A stretch of 64,000 nucleotides of DNA from contig JAUDYN010000008.1 in assembly GCA_030407005.1 (NCBI GenBank), positions 1,178,001 through 1,242,000 of the forward strand, written 5' to 3'. Below are positions 24,493-34,023 of the stretch, one piece after another; the stretch's first letter is position 1, and every line of letters starts with the position of its first letter. The DNA comes from Desarmillaria ectypa. Its lineage: Eukaryota > Basidiomycota > Agaricomycetes > Agaricales > Physalacriaceae. The notes below the pieces were generated by a model. It had not been told where the DNA came from. It made no database searches and saw nothing but the letters and a program-made list of their open reading frames with translations. The translations under genes and the position numbers were made by a program.

Positions 24493-24505
24493 TAAAACAA
24501 GAGAT
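24493..24505 (+). promoter_or_regulatory. Self-priming primer-binding site, copy A
   Basis: TAAAACAAGAGAT follows the LTR immediately and is the exact 13-nt reverse complement of 24338-24350 (ATCTCTTGTTTTA) in the LTR, 33 bp after the TATA box. This is the arrangement of Tf1/sushi elements, where the folded-back 5' end of the mRNA primes reverse transcription. Confidence 0.75.
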
Positions 24506-24549
24506 TTTACCCACTCTTCTTCTATTACGCTAGCCATATAGAAGACTTC

Positions 24550-25743
24550 ATGTCCGGAGAAGACAGAAATTCTCAAGAACCCCGAACCGTTTCCCTCGGC
24601 GTCGCCATTGGCGGTGCTATACTACTATCCTTTTTTACGGTCCTCGCCATACTTATCTACGAGGAAGAACTCCGGGCCTTGCTGAGAAGGCAACCCCGGA
24701 GACCAGAACCGGAACCCCGACCCGTACCGCCCGTAACCCATGACCTTCCCAGGGGGATATCCCCCGCAAGACTGGGAGAACGAGAGGAACTTCCACTCAT
24801 TCGTCCCCGGGCCCGATTCATTATCGGACCCTCCTCCTCCTCCGAGGAGAGCACTAATTCGCGGGCCCCGTCTCAGGGGATCGCAGAACTTCGGGCTCAG
24901 ATTGCCCGAAATGCTCTCGCCTACAACGCGAGAGCCCTCCTCCTCCGGCGCTGGATGGAACGACCCACTGTTGCAATGGAGCAACCAACAATCGGTCTTG
25001 AGGAGACCGAGGAACACGAGAGGGACGTATGGTCTGATGGGGATGAACCCCCGCCCCCATACCCCAGTCCCCCCCCTCGTCCAAGAACCCCCGCCCCTTG
25101 CCGATCCCAGCGAAGGTCCGATTCCTCGTCACCCGACAGCAACAGCAACAGCAGCAGTGGGTCCAACGGACCCCGACACCCCGACGATCCTGGCATGGAT
25201 CGGACCCACCCCTACGGCCCCTGGAGCCGCGAGCGGTGGCCAAGCGAGGAGGAATTCTCCCTCTCCTCCCTCCCCGTCATCGAAATCTCCGATGACGAGT
25301 CCGACGACGGCCTCGTCGGAGTCCACACCCAGGCCGCTCCCCAGGCCCCCGACGATCCCTTCAACTCCGACGGGCTCGATTACACCTGGCCAGAACTCTC
25401 CGACTACGATCGGAGAATATTCGGTCCATACCGGACCGCAGCATGGGAAATTCGACGAAGGGACGTCGAAGCCCGAGACCTCTGGGAAGAACCCAGAATG
25501 GAGATGGATGAGTGGCTCGCCCTTAACAGGGGCGACCCCATCCGGGTACCAATGGAAGGCCCTAGCAACGCCAGGGCCCTCATCGTCAATCACCGGATTC
25601 ACGCCAATCGTGACCGGTCAATCTTCGGTCCCGCTGCCGGGGATCGTTTTCCAGGGTTATTACCCAGGACCCCACAGGAGCAACGAGAGCTGGACAGGAC
25701 CCTCCAGCATCTCTGGAGGTTGGAGATGGCACGAGAAGATTGA
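24550..25743 (+). CDS. ORF1: single-pass membrane protein overlapping gag
   Basis: 397 codons, ATG 24550 to TGA. Residues about 13-37 form a hydrophobic segment (GVAIGGAILLSFFTVLAILI) followed by EEEL and a basic cluster (RRQPRR), so a single-pass membrane protein with the C-terminus probably in the cytosol. The rest is Pro/Arg-rich with a PPPY motif at residues 168-171 and an acidic C-terminal domain (SLPVIEISDDESDDG, then WPELSDYDRRIFGPY). From 24740 it shares its DNA with gag in the +1 frame. Copies B and C retain both the membrane segment and the C-terminal motif in this frame, so the ORF has been under protein-level selection. The AUG has a weak context (T at -3), and the next AUG on the RNA is that of gag, which fits leaky scanning. 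Function unknown; I know of no matching family. Confidence 0.75.
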   Translation: MSGEDRNSQEPRTVSLGVAIGGAILLSFFTVLAILIYEEELRALLRRQPRRPEPEPRPVPPVTHDLPRGISPARLGEREELPLIRPRARFIIGPSSSSEESTNSRAPSQGIAELRAQIARNALAYNARALLLRRWMERPTVAMEQPTIGLEETEEHERDVWSDGDEPPPPYPSPPPRPRTPAPCRSQRRSDSSSPDSNSNSSSGSNGPRHPDDPGMDRTHPYGPWSRERWPSEEEFSLSSLPVIEISDDESDDGLVGVHTQAAPQAPDDPFNSDGLDYTWPELSDYDRRIFGPYRTAAWEIRRRDVEARDLWEEPRMEMDEWLALNRGDPIRVPMEGPSNARALIVNHRIHANRDRSIFGPAAGDRFPGLLPRTPQEQRELDRTLQHLWRLEMARED

Positions 25744-26754
25744 GGAGGAAGAGCCTCAATACAATACGTTTACCTACGATACAGGCTACTACGGAGGGAT
25801 GGAATACCACCACCCTCAATACGAAATCTATCCGGGTTACCCACCGGATACCCCGGTCGTAAGCCCACGACCACTTCCCAACTCACCCCCTCATCATAAG
25901 GTGCATCACCAAGGATACCACCCTTACCAGGGTGGCAGTCTTCTCTTCGCAGGGGCAGGAGAAGAAATGGAAGCAGAAGGACCGCCGGCAGGAAACGCCA
26001 CCGCAGGGGCGTCAAGGAATCCTGCTACGGCAGAAGAAACTCGGCAGCAGATGCGAACCGAGTTACAGGAAAAAGAGCGGCGCATAGCGGAGATGCGTAG
26101 CGAGCTCGACAAGGAGGATGCCGCCCGCAAGACACTGGCGGATTACCTCCGAGTCCAAGAGCGGGAGAAGGAGCCGGAAAGAGGAAGACCGCCGGGACCA
26201 CCAAGAGGTTACCCGGGGTACAGGCCGGATCGATTTTCGATCCCAAGACCGCCCCCTGGTCAGGGACCACCTGACCCAATCCCGAATCCAGTCGGGAATG
26301 CCGCCGCTGATGCCCCCTATCTGGGCATCAAGCCGACCCTCGTCAAGGTCCCCGCCCCGTTCAAAGGGGACCATGATGATATTGAACGCTTCATAGGCGA
26401 TTGCATCGCCTATTTTGAAGTGTTCAGACACTATTTCCAGATGCCGTCGCACCTGGTACTATTCGCGACATCCCACTTCGAGGGTGCCACCAAGGACTGG
26501 TGGGTCTACAAGAGACCCGAATACTGGGTAGGCGATGCCTTTGACGGCACCGCTGCCCACTTCCGATACCCCGACTGGGCCGATTTCGTCGACTTGGTCA
26601 CAAGACAATTCCGAGATCCGGCGATCGAGGAAATCCACGAAAAGCGCATGTTTGACCTGCGCATGGGAGCACAGCCCGCCTCCCACTACTTCCAGAAGCT
26701 GGAAGAAGAAGCAAAGCTAGCGGGCCGGAGATCCGACGAAGCGGAAAGAGGCGC
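24740..26754 (+). CDS. gag: Gag, 5' part (interrupted by insertion)
   Basis: Starts MTFPGGYPPQDWE (copy B: MSFPGGYLLPDWE). The first about 335 codons overlap ORF1 and are Pro/Ser-rich. A coiled-coil region follows (about residues 430-480, QQMRTELQEKERRIAEMRS), then a capsid-type core (APFKGDHDDIERFIGDCIAYFEVF, ATSHFEGATKDWW, FVDLVTRQFRDP, QPASHYFQKLEEEAKLAG). True gag continues at 28217: removing the insertion plus one GCGC joins ...AER to GAMVKAVRLG with the frame kept. With the insertion, translation runs into TGA 26777-26779. Intact Gag would be about 840 residues. Confidence 0.85.
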
Positions 26755-28212
26755 TGATGTGCTTGGTAACGGCGAGTGACAAAAGAATTAGGGAATGGCA
26801 ATGAACACCAATCACACTAAACCTCTTACTACTCTACACTTAATCACCAATATTGAATTCGGGCGGTTTCGAGTACGATGGAAGCACTCTGCAGACTTCA
26901 ATAATCAAGTACAATTGTCTTTAAGACGTTTTATTCGTTACTAGTGAGTTTATACAAAGTACTACTCGTACTAGTGGGGTGGGTAAGACACAATTAGATA
27001 AGAGTGACTTGGTTTGAGCTACTGCGCTCGTTCTGACTGAAACGGCTTCAGGCTGGTGGCGCTCTTGGCCCTATGCTGCTTCCTACAAGTGATAAACACT
27101 TGACCAGTCGCACTCTTGGCTGACTAGTGGCGCTCTTGGCCTAAGAATAAACTGATGGCACTCTTGGCCCTATACTGCTTCCTACAAGTGATAAACACTT
27201 GACTAGCCGCACTCTTGGCTAACTAGTGGCACTCTTGGCCTAAGAATAAACTATAACTCCGAGAACTTTGCTTGAACTAACTTCAAAACACTCCGGACCT
27301 TTGCAGGACACAACAGTGACTCTAATGGACTTCAATTCAATGCAATTCTATGGGTGACTTAGCGACTATTAATCACTTCGTCGAGGTCAAGCACAAAAGC
27401 CTTTAATTGGGGACACCAGTTACTACCAGTGAGGGCTCAACTGCGGGGATGGCTTGCCTGCTTTGCACGAGTGCCCATCCCACTACTTATATACTACTGA
27501 GGCAAAACTATAAATATTATCTGGGTATAGGGTATATTGGTAAGGATTTCTTGGCTAGTCACGAATAATGGTGAATAATCACACAATAGTCGGTCTAGTC
27601 TGTTTTCTTTTCAAATATTCGGTCTAGAGACTCCACAGTTGGTCTTTCCGCACCCTTGGCACAACTACATGCCCTAGTAACGCGGTTATATGGATATCCG
27701 GATATTGGTGCCTGTAACAGCTATCTGATCATGATCGAGGGTGCAGTCTGGCTCCACTAGCATCGATCATAAGAGATAATATCGAAATAGTCGGATCTGG
27801 GCTCAAGGTTAATCCATTCCTAATTTATTTCTAAGTCCTGTTTCAAGATTGCCATGTGACTAGTTATCCTGACTTAGGCGTTTATGCCCAGTCTGGGCTG
27901 CTAGTGACAGAACTTGACGAGATCTGTGTACTCTGCTCCTGGTTTTTGTGTGCTAGTAGCATCCTTCGTTTGCTAGTGGCTGTATTTCACTTAGTCCTGC
28001 TAGCATTCGAGTTACTAGTCTGGCCGGCTGGTAGATTTAACCCACTAATGGTGTTGCATCTAAGTCCTGGCTCTACCAGTTGCTTACTGCTTTTAACTAT
28101 CAGCTCGAAGCCTCAGCTATAGTCCTCTATGTATCACTAGTATAGGATAGATGTGCAATAGTATTGTTACAAAATCGCAAAATCTAGGTGTGAATGCATA
28201 GACGGCATATCA
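26755..28212. mobile_element. 1,458-bp insertion in gag (solo LTR or non-autonomous element)
   Basis: It begins TGATGTGC and ends GCATATCA, an 8-bp imperfect inverted repeat with TG...CA ends, and is flanked by GCGC on both sides (26751-26754 and 28213-28216). Copies B and C lack it, and excision with one GCGC restores gag. It contains no gene. TG...CA with a 4-bp duplication fits a solo LTR; a DNA element with a 4-bp duplication is the alternative. It contains a tandem duplication at 27051-27253. Confidence 0.7.
27051..27253. repeat. Tandem duplication, about 102-bp unit
   Basis: Two adjacent units with the shared landmarks CTCTTGGCCCTATNCTGC, CAAGTGATAAACACTTGAC and CACTCTTGGCTNACTAGTGG, each ending CCTAAGAATAAACT. 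Most differences are transitions. Confidence 0.8.
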
Positions 28213-28718
28213 GCGCGATGGTAAAGGCGGTACGACTAGGAGTTCCTAGTTCGTATACCACCTTTATCTCGAATATGGGAGTGAGCATTCCGCGCTCATA
28301 CCCAGAATGGAAGGAACGCATTCTTAGAATGTATGAAGAGAGACAGCGGAAGTGGGTCTTTGACCAGACCACAAGTACGCCTCGGGACGGCCAGAAGCAG
28401 GGCCCACGTCCCCAACAACAACAACCCAGCGGCAAGAACACCGCTGGGGCAACAAGTCCCTTGGCTTCAAAGCCGAGTGCTGGGAGTGGAGGGGCCGGTC
28501 GCGATGTTGGAACCGGTAAGTGGACCACATACGGGGGGGCGGGGAAGCCGATGGATGTAGACCGGCAACGAGCCGAGGGGCACTGTTTCAGGTGTGACCA
28601 AAAGGGTCACCTGAGCAGAGATTGCCCTACAAGAAAAGAGAAGAATGTAGTGAGATACGTGGGGCCCACTGACGCAGTGGTGCCGAGTACCTCCAAGATT
28701 GAGGAGGTAAAAGAGTAG
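28213..28718 (+). CDS. gag: Gag, 3' part with zinc knuckle
   Basis: Continuation of gag after the insertion: AMVKAVRLGVPSSYTTFISN, EWKERILRMYEERQRKWVFD, a Gln/Gly/Ala-rich linker, then the CCHC knuckle CFRCDQKGHLSRDC (C-x2-C-x4-H-x4-C). It ends TAG 28716-28718. The last sense codons are GTA AAA GAG, the probable slippage zone. Confidence 0.85.
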
Positions 28719-28749
28719 GGCGTCAAGGGTTCGATTCCCCTTGCACGCC
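28703..28749 (+). promoter_or_regulatory. Gag-pol -1 frameshift window and hairpin
   Basis: In the -1 frame TGA 28700-28702 closes and pol opens at 28703, so slippage must happen within 28703-28718; A AAA in GTA-AAA-GAG would let a lysine tRNA move back one base. A hairpin occupies 28719-28749: an 11-bp stem with one bulged C (28744) and an 8-base loop, about 5 nt after AAA, the usual spacing. Copies B and C have the same two stops, the same A AAA and the same hairpin. Confidence 0.6.
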
Positions 28750-31700
28750 CAAGTCTCAAGGTGTGTCCTCGGTTTCCGCGGGTCAGACTCATTATTATGA
28801 AAACAGAAAATTATCTACAAAAAATATATCTATGACTTCACCGAAGCCGAAGACAAAGAAAGAATCATCAAAAACAAACAGGTACGTCATACTGCTAGAA
28901 GACGCTGACACCAGTATCTGTAGTGACAAATCCCAAGCCTCCGACGAACTGGAGCGGGACTTGCCAAGTGGTGTTGGCGCCGCAACAAAGTCCAACGAGC
29001 AGTGCTCACCGGATACGCCGCTGAGCGCACAGCGATGAGCAGGGACCAGTAGGCGGGACTCCTTCGGGCCTTCCAGAAGTCCGACCGTCCCAGTACCCGC
29101 TTCGAGCAGCAGGGCAAGCTCACCAGTTCCGCCAGGGTCGGCGGAGGACCAGGACAGTGCCTCTAACCAAGGCCAGGCTTTACCCGGACGAACTGGTCCG
29201 GGGAGTGGAAAACTTGATGAAGCTGAGTACCAAACCGGACCGGCAAGTTGCAGGGTTGACAACCGTGCGAAGGTCGCCTTAGGCACTAGCTGGGAGTCAA
29301 TGACCAAGGAATTTCAAACTCCGTCGCGAGTGGTGCTGGCCGAGGAAAAGGAACAGGATCCCGCTAGTGCCCAGGCGGTAAAAAGGGGGCATTTCAGCAG
29401 AACTACCGTCGTTGAAGTACCCGACGAAGAAGATGATACGGCGTTTAGGATGTGGCAAGACAGCCAATCCAAAGCTGGTACCCCGATATGCAGAACACCG
29501 GAAAAACAGGAACTTGACCTTCCGAATGTACGGGGAAGCGTCGAAACCGATACCTATCCTAACAAGGGGGTATCAATCGCTTCCGAATGTACGGGGAAGC
29601 CGGAAAAGTCTTCTAAATGCACAGGGAAGCAAGACGGATTCCAATGGTTTAAACCATTTGGAATTGACTGGACGATGCGCGCTATATGCGACTCCAAGAA
29701 TTTGGCAAATGCCAAAGCAGTTCTCTCCATTTGGGTACATCCCAAACGACTTGGAGAAATCAACGACAAACTTATTCAAAGCTTACAAATGGGAGGGAGC
29801 ATTGCCCGGGAACAGCTCTATGAATTACACGAACCCATTCGTTATATTCGCGGCACCAAGAGTTCTGGACGGGACTTCCTGGTAGACATCCAACTTTCCC
29901 CATGTACCAGGAAAAAAGTATTGACAACCTGAGCATTGTTGGATAGTGGTTGCACGGGCAGCTCTATCAACCGAACATATGTCCAACAACACCAGTTAGA
30001 CACCAGGAAGGCCGCAGCCCCTATACCGGTCTATAATGCCGATGGAACGCGCAATAAAGCAGGGGACGTCACCGAATTCGTAGAACTATGAATGACAATT
30101 GGAGGACACAGCGAGCGCATTGACCTCGCAGTTACAGACTTAGGTTCCAAAACCATGTACTTGGGACATGACTGGCTTAAACGCCACAACCCCCTCGTAA
30201 ACTGGAAAGCGGGGACCTTGACATTTGGACGATGTCATTGTGTTCAGAACTACTTCACCCTGCCAGACGCGGAGGAAGAAGATCGATGGGATGAAGAGCT
30301 CGAAGAAGGAGAAAGTATCCTTGCTGTAAATATGCAAGAAGAAATTATCCTTTGTGCCGTCCATCATGCAAATGAGTTAGCAGCTGCAGCTAATGCTGAA
30401 AAGCCGAAGCAGATGTTTGAGGAGCTCGTGCCTCCTCAGTATCAAAGCTTTAGAGATTTATTCTCTAAAGAAAGCTTTGACGAGTTACCAGAACGAAGAA
30501 CCTGGGACCATGCTATCGAGCTAATCCCCAATGTGAAATCCACCCTAGATTGCAAGGTGTACCCGCTCAATCGCAATGAGCAGGAACAATTAGATAAGTT
30601 CTTAGATGAGAACTTAAACTCAGGACGCATTCGTCCCTCGAAATCCCCGTTCGCCTCTCCCTTCTTCTTTGTCAAGAAAAAGGATGGCTCTCTACGACCA
30701 GTTCAGGATTATCGAAAGCTGAATGAAATGACGATCAAAAATCGTTATCCCCTCCCGCTCATCTCCGAGCTTATCGACAAATTACGAGGAGCCAAATACT
30801 TCTCCAAGTTGGATGTACGATGGGGTTACAATAATGTCCGTATTCGAGACGGAGACGAAGAAAAGGCCGCATTCAGAACTAACTGAGGGCTCTTTGAACC
30901 CACGGTAATGTTCTTTGGGCTCACAAATTCACCAGCCACATTCCAATGGATGATGAACGACATATTCAAGGATTTGATCGCCAGAGGAAAGGTCACCATT
31001 TACCTCGATGACATACTCATCTTCACAAAATCCTTGACAGAACATCGAAACATAGTACGACAAGTACTCCAGCGACTTCGAGAAAACAAATTGTTCCTCA
31101 AAGCCGAGAAATGCGAGTTTGAGGTGCTCGAAACTGAATACCTTGGGGTCATCATAAGCGAAGATGCCATTCGCATGGATCCAGTCAAGATAGCAGGGAT
31201 AGCGGAATGGCCAACCCCAATGAAAAAGAAGGAACTACAATCCTTCTTAGGATTCACGAACTTCTATCGAAAGTTCATCAAAGACTATTCCAAAATAGTC
31301 CGTCCCCTCACCCAGTTGACCGGAAAAGTAGACTGGACCTGGGGATCAGAACAAGAACAGGCGTTTGATCAGATCAAGAAGCTGATGACGACAAACGTAG
31401 TCCTAACGATTCCCTCGGATGATGGAAAATTCCGAGTAGAAGCAGATGCGAGTGACGGAGCCATTGGTGCGGTCCTCAGCCAAGAAAAAGAAGGCAAATG
31501 GAGACCCATCGCCTTTATGTCCAAGGCGCTCACCGCTACCGAGCGCAACTATGAGATCTATGACAAAGAACTACCAGCCATCATGCTAGCATTAGAGGAG
31601 TGGCGCCATTATCTCATGGGCGCCAAAGAAACCATCGAGATCTGGACTGACCACCAGAATCTCCAATACTTCCGAAAACCCCAGAAGTTGAATCGCCGAC

Positions 31701-33562
31701 AAGCGCGATGGGTCACTGAACTAGCGGAATACCACTTTATCCTTCAACATAAAGCCGGAACCGCTAATCAAAAAGCTGATCTTCTCAGTAGACGAGATGA
31801 TCATGATCAGGGAAAAGAAGACAACAAAGATATTGTCGTTCTATCCCCAGAACACTTCCGCGCCTTGATAATACCAACCACGGAAGAAAGAATCACGCGT
31901 ATAAGAGACGCAACAAAACAGAAGGAACAGTGGGACCAGGGAATCGAAAAATCCCTCAACCACGAAAGAGGAATCACACAGGAGAATGAAATCCTGTGGT
32001 ACGATGGACGAGTCTATGTCCCCAACGACTCAATGTTACGTGGTGAGATCATTGCACAATTCCATGATCATATCACCGCTGGACATCCCGGAATCGCCAA
32101 AACCAAAGAACTCATACTCCGTGAGTATTGGTGGCCGAAGATGAAGAAGGACGTAGAATCTTACATCAAAGGATGTGAGACTTGTCAAAGGACGAAGAGC
32201 GACACGCAGGCCAAGGCTGCCCCTCTTCACCCCAATGCAATTCCTGATATGCCATGGACACATATCTCAGTCGATATGATCACCGGACTCCCAGAGTCAG
32301 ATGGATTTGACGCTCTACTAGTCATCGTAGACCGTTTCTCCAAAAATATCCTCTTGATTCCATGCAATGAGGAACTATCAGCAGAAGGATGGGCGTTAAT
32401 CCTTCGCAACCAAGTATATGCGAAGCATGGAATGCCGCAAGTGGTCATCTCTGACAGAGGACCCCAATTCGTCTCAGCATTTATGAAAGAACTATATCGA
32501 ATGCTGAATATCACTCAAAACGCGTCTACGGCCTATCATCCACAGACAGATGGGCAGACAGAGAGAGTCAACCAGGAGGTTGAAAAATACCTTCATATCT
32601 TTGTCAACCATAGACAGACTGACTGGGTAGCATGGCTACCACTCGCCGAATTTGCCCATAACAACCGAATTCACTCGGCTACGGGCAAAAGTCCTTTCAT
32701 GGTCCTATACGGACGAAATCCCCGACTCATTCCTGAGTCAATACAGAAAACCGGCTTTGTAAACCCTACAGCCATTGACTTTACGGAAACTATGGCCAAA
32801 GTCCATAAGGAGGTCCACGAAGCATTGGAAAAAGCGGCAATGCAAATGAAGGCACAATACGACAAAAAGAAGCAGACTCAACGAGAGTACCGAATTGGAG
32901 ACAAGGTATGGCTTGATACCGCCAACCTTCACCTTCCACGACCAAAGAAAAAGCTCGACGATAAACGAACGGGACCGTTCGAAATCGTTGAAAAGTCAGG
33001 AGTGGCAGCATACAAGCTGAAACTGCCACCCCACTGGAAGATCCATCCCCGGTTCAATGAGAAACTGCTGACTCCATATGTCGCACCCTCATTTGTAAAC
33101 CAAGAACAACCGCCTCCTCCTCCTCCGGACCTCATCGATGGTCAAGAAGAGTACGAAATCGAAGAGGTCTTGGACTCGCACACCAGAAAAGTACGATCCA
33201 AACGAGGACAACCATCTAGGGAAGTCACAGACTACCTAGTCAAATGGAAGGGATGGACTCGTGAACACAATTCATGGGTCCGAGAGAACGAAATGGAGAA
33301 CGCCTCAGAAGCAATCCAAGAGTATAAGGCCAACGTAAACTGCGCCGTATATACTCCAAAAATCGCAACCAGGAAAATAGTGGTCAAAATACTGGACCAT
33401 GAATATTCGGAACACGGCGATGTAGCCTATCTCGCCAAAAGAACAGATGGATGTGTCAAATGGATCATCAATCCAGACGAAGAAATATGGAAAAAGCTGA
33501 TTGATCAGTACTGGATCAATCAAATCACAACACAATACGACACCCCTTTGGAAGAGCCTTAG
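28703..33562 (+). pseudogene. pol: Pol (protease-RT-RNase H-integrase-chromodomain) with four TGA stops
   Basis: A single frame of about 1,620 codons, expressed by -1 frameshift from gag, interrupted by TGA at 29036, 29930, 30089 and 30884. Each is explained by CGA to TGA. Order: low-complexity N-terminus; protease around LLDSGCTGSSIN (29,939); RT with FPLPLISELIDKL-like and YLDDILIF (about 31,000); RNase H VEADASDGAIGAVLS (about 31,440); integrase HHCC (HDHITAGHPG...CETC), catalytic D in ISVDMITGLP, D in VISDRGPQF, E in the NQEVEKYLH region; GPY/F (GPFEIVEKSG); and a C-terminal chromodomain (DYLVKWKGWTREHNSWV, about 33,230). Stop TAG 33560-33562. Otherwise well preserved. Confidence 0.9.
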
Positions 33563-33578
33563 CAGTCGGGACGACTGC

Positions 33579-33594
33579 TTTAACAAGGGGGTAA
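33579..33594 (+). promoter_or_regulatory. Copy A polypurine tract
   Basis: AACAAGGGGGTAA just before the 3' LTR. Copies B and C have the corresponding tract. Confidence 0.6.
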
Positions 33595-34018
33595 TGTTAC
33601 GATTTTTCCGTTATCTTATCTTATCCAAGTCATATCCATGACTCATCCATCTAATCAAGTCCAGAAACTGGTTCGTATCCAGCTATTCGCCGGATACCAC
33701 CCTCGTTCTCACCGTCTGTCACCCCAGACAACTCCCATTGGTTCTATGATCCTCCCGGATCGTCCTACTTCGACACTGTTTGTGCATGGACCACAGTGTT
33801 TCATCTAAATATACACGTCGTAGAAATACTATATAAATAGAGTAAACTAGCCAGTTGTACTCTATCTCTTGTTTTAATTAACACTATAAACTTCTTACTC
33901 GCACTACACTAAAGACTATTAGCGTAGTTCTCTCAATTGGGTGATCGTTCGAACGCATAACGGCCCAGAGAGGATCAGCTGACAGTCCCAAGTCACGTGC
34001 CCAAGACGGTGCATAACA
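33595..34018 (+). repeat. Copy A 3' LTR
   Basis: 424 bp, TGTTA...TAACA, directly followed by the target duplication AGATG. Confidence 0.92.
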
Positions 34019-34023
34019 AGATG

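Larger units (their letters stand above)
24069..34018 (+). mobile_element. Gypsy copy A: young chromodomain LTR retrotransposon (Tf1/sushi-like)
   Basis: 9,950 bp with two 424-bp LTRs differing at only four sites, flanked by a perfect 5-bp target duplication AGATG (24064-24068 and 34019-34023). It contains, in order, a self-priming site, ORF1 (membrane protein), overlapping gag, a 1,458-bp insertion inside gag, the gag zinc knuckle, a -1 frameshift window with hairpin, pol (protease, RT, RNase H, integrase, chromodomain) and a polypurine tract. Pol carries four TGA stops, so this copy cannot be autonomous, though it is recent. It sits inside copy C. Confidence 0.92.

Noticed and set aside
24625..25602. 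Long antisense open frames (up to 157 codons) over ORF1/gag
   Set aside because: GC-rich, Pro-rich sequence creates shadow frames; no start context, and not examined as conserved in copies B or C.
28719..28749. A tRNA T-arm-like sequence (GGGTTCGATTCCC) suggesting a tRNA gene or fragment
   Set aside because: No acceptor, D or anticodon arms are nearby; the hairpin has an 8-base loop and lies at the gag/pol junction in all three gypsy copies, so a frameshift element fits better.
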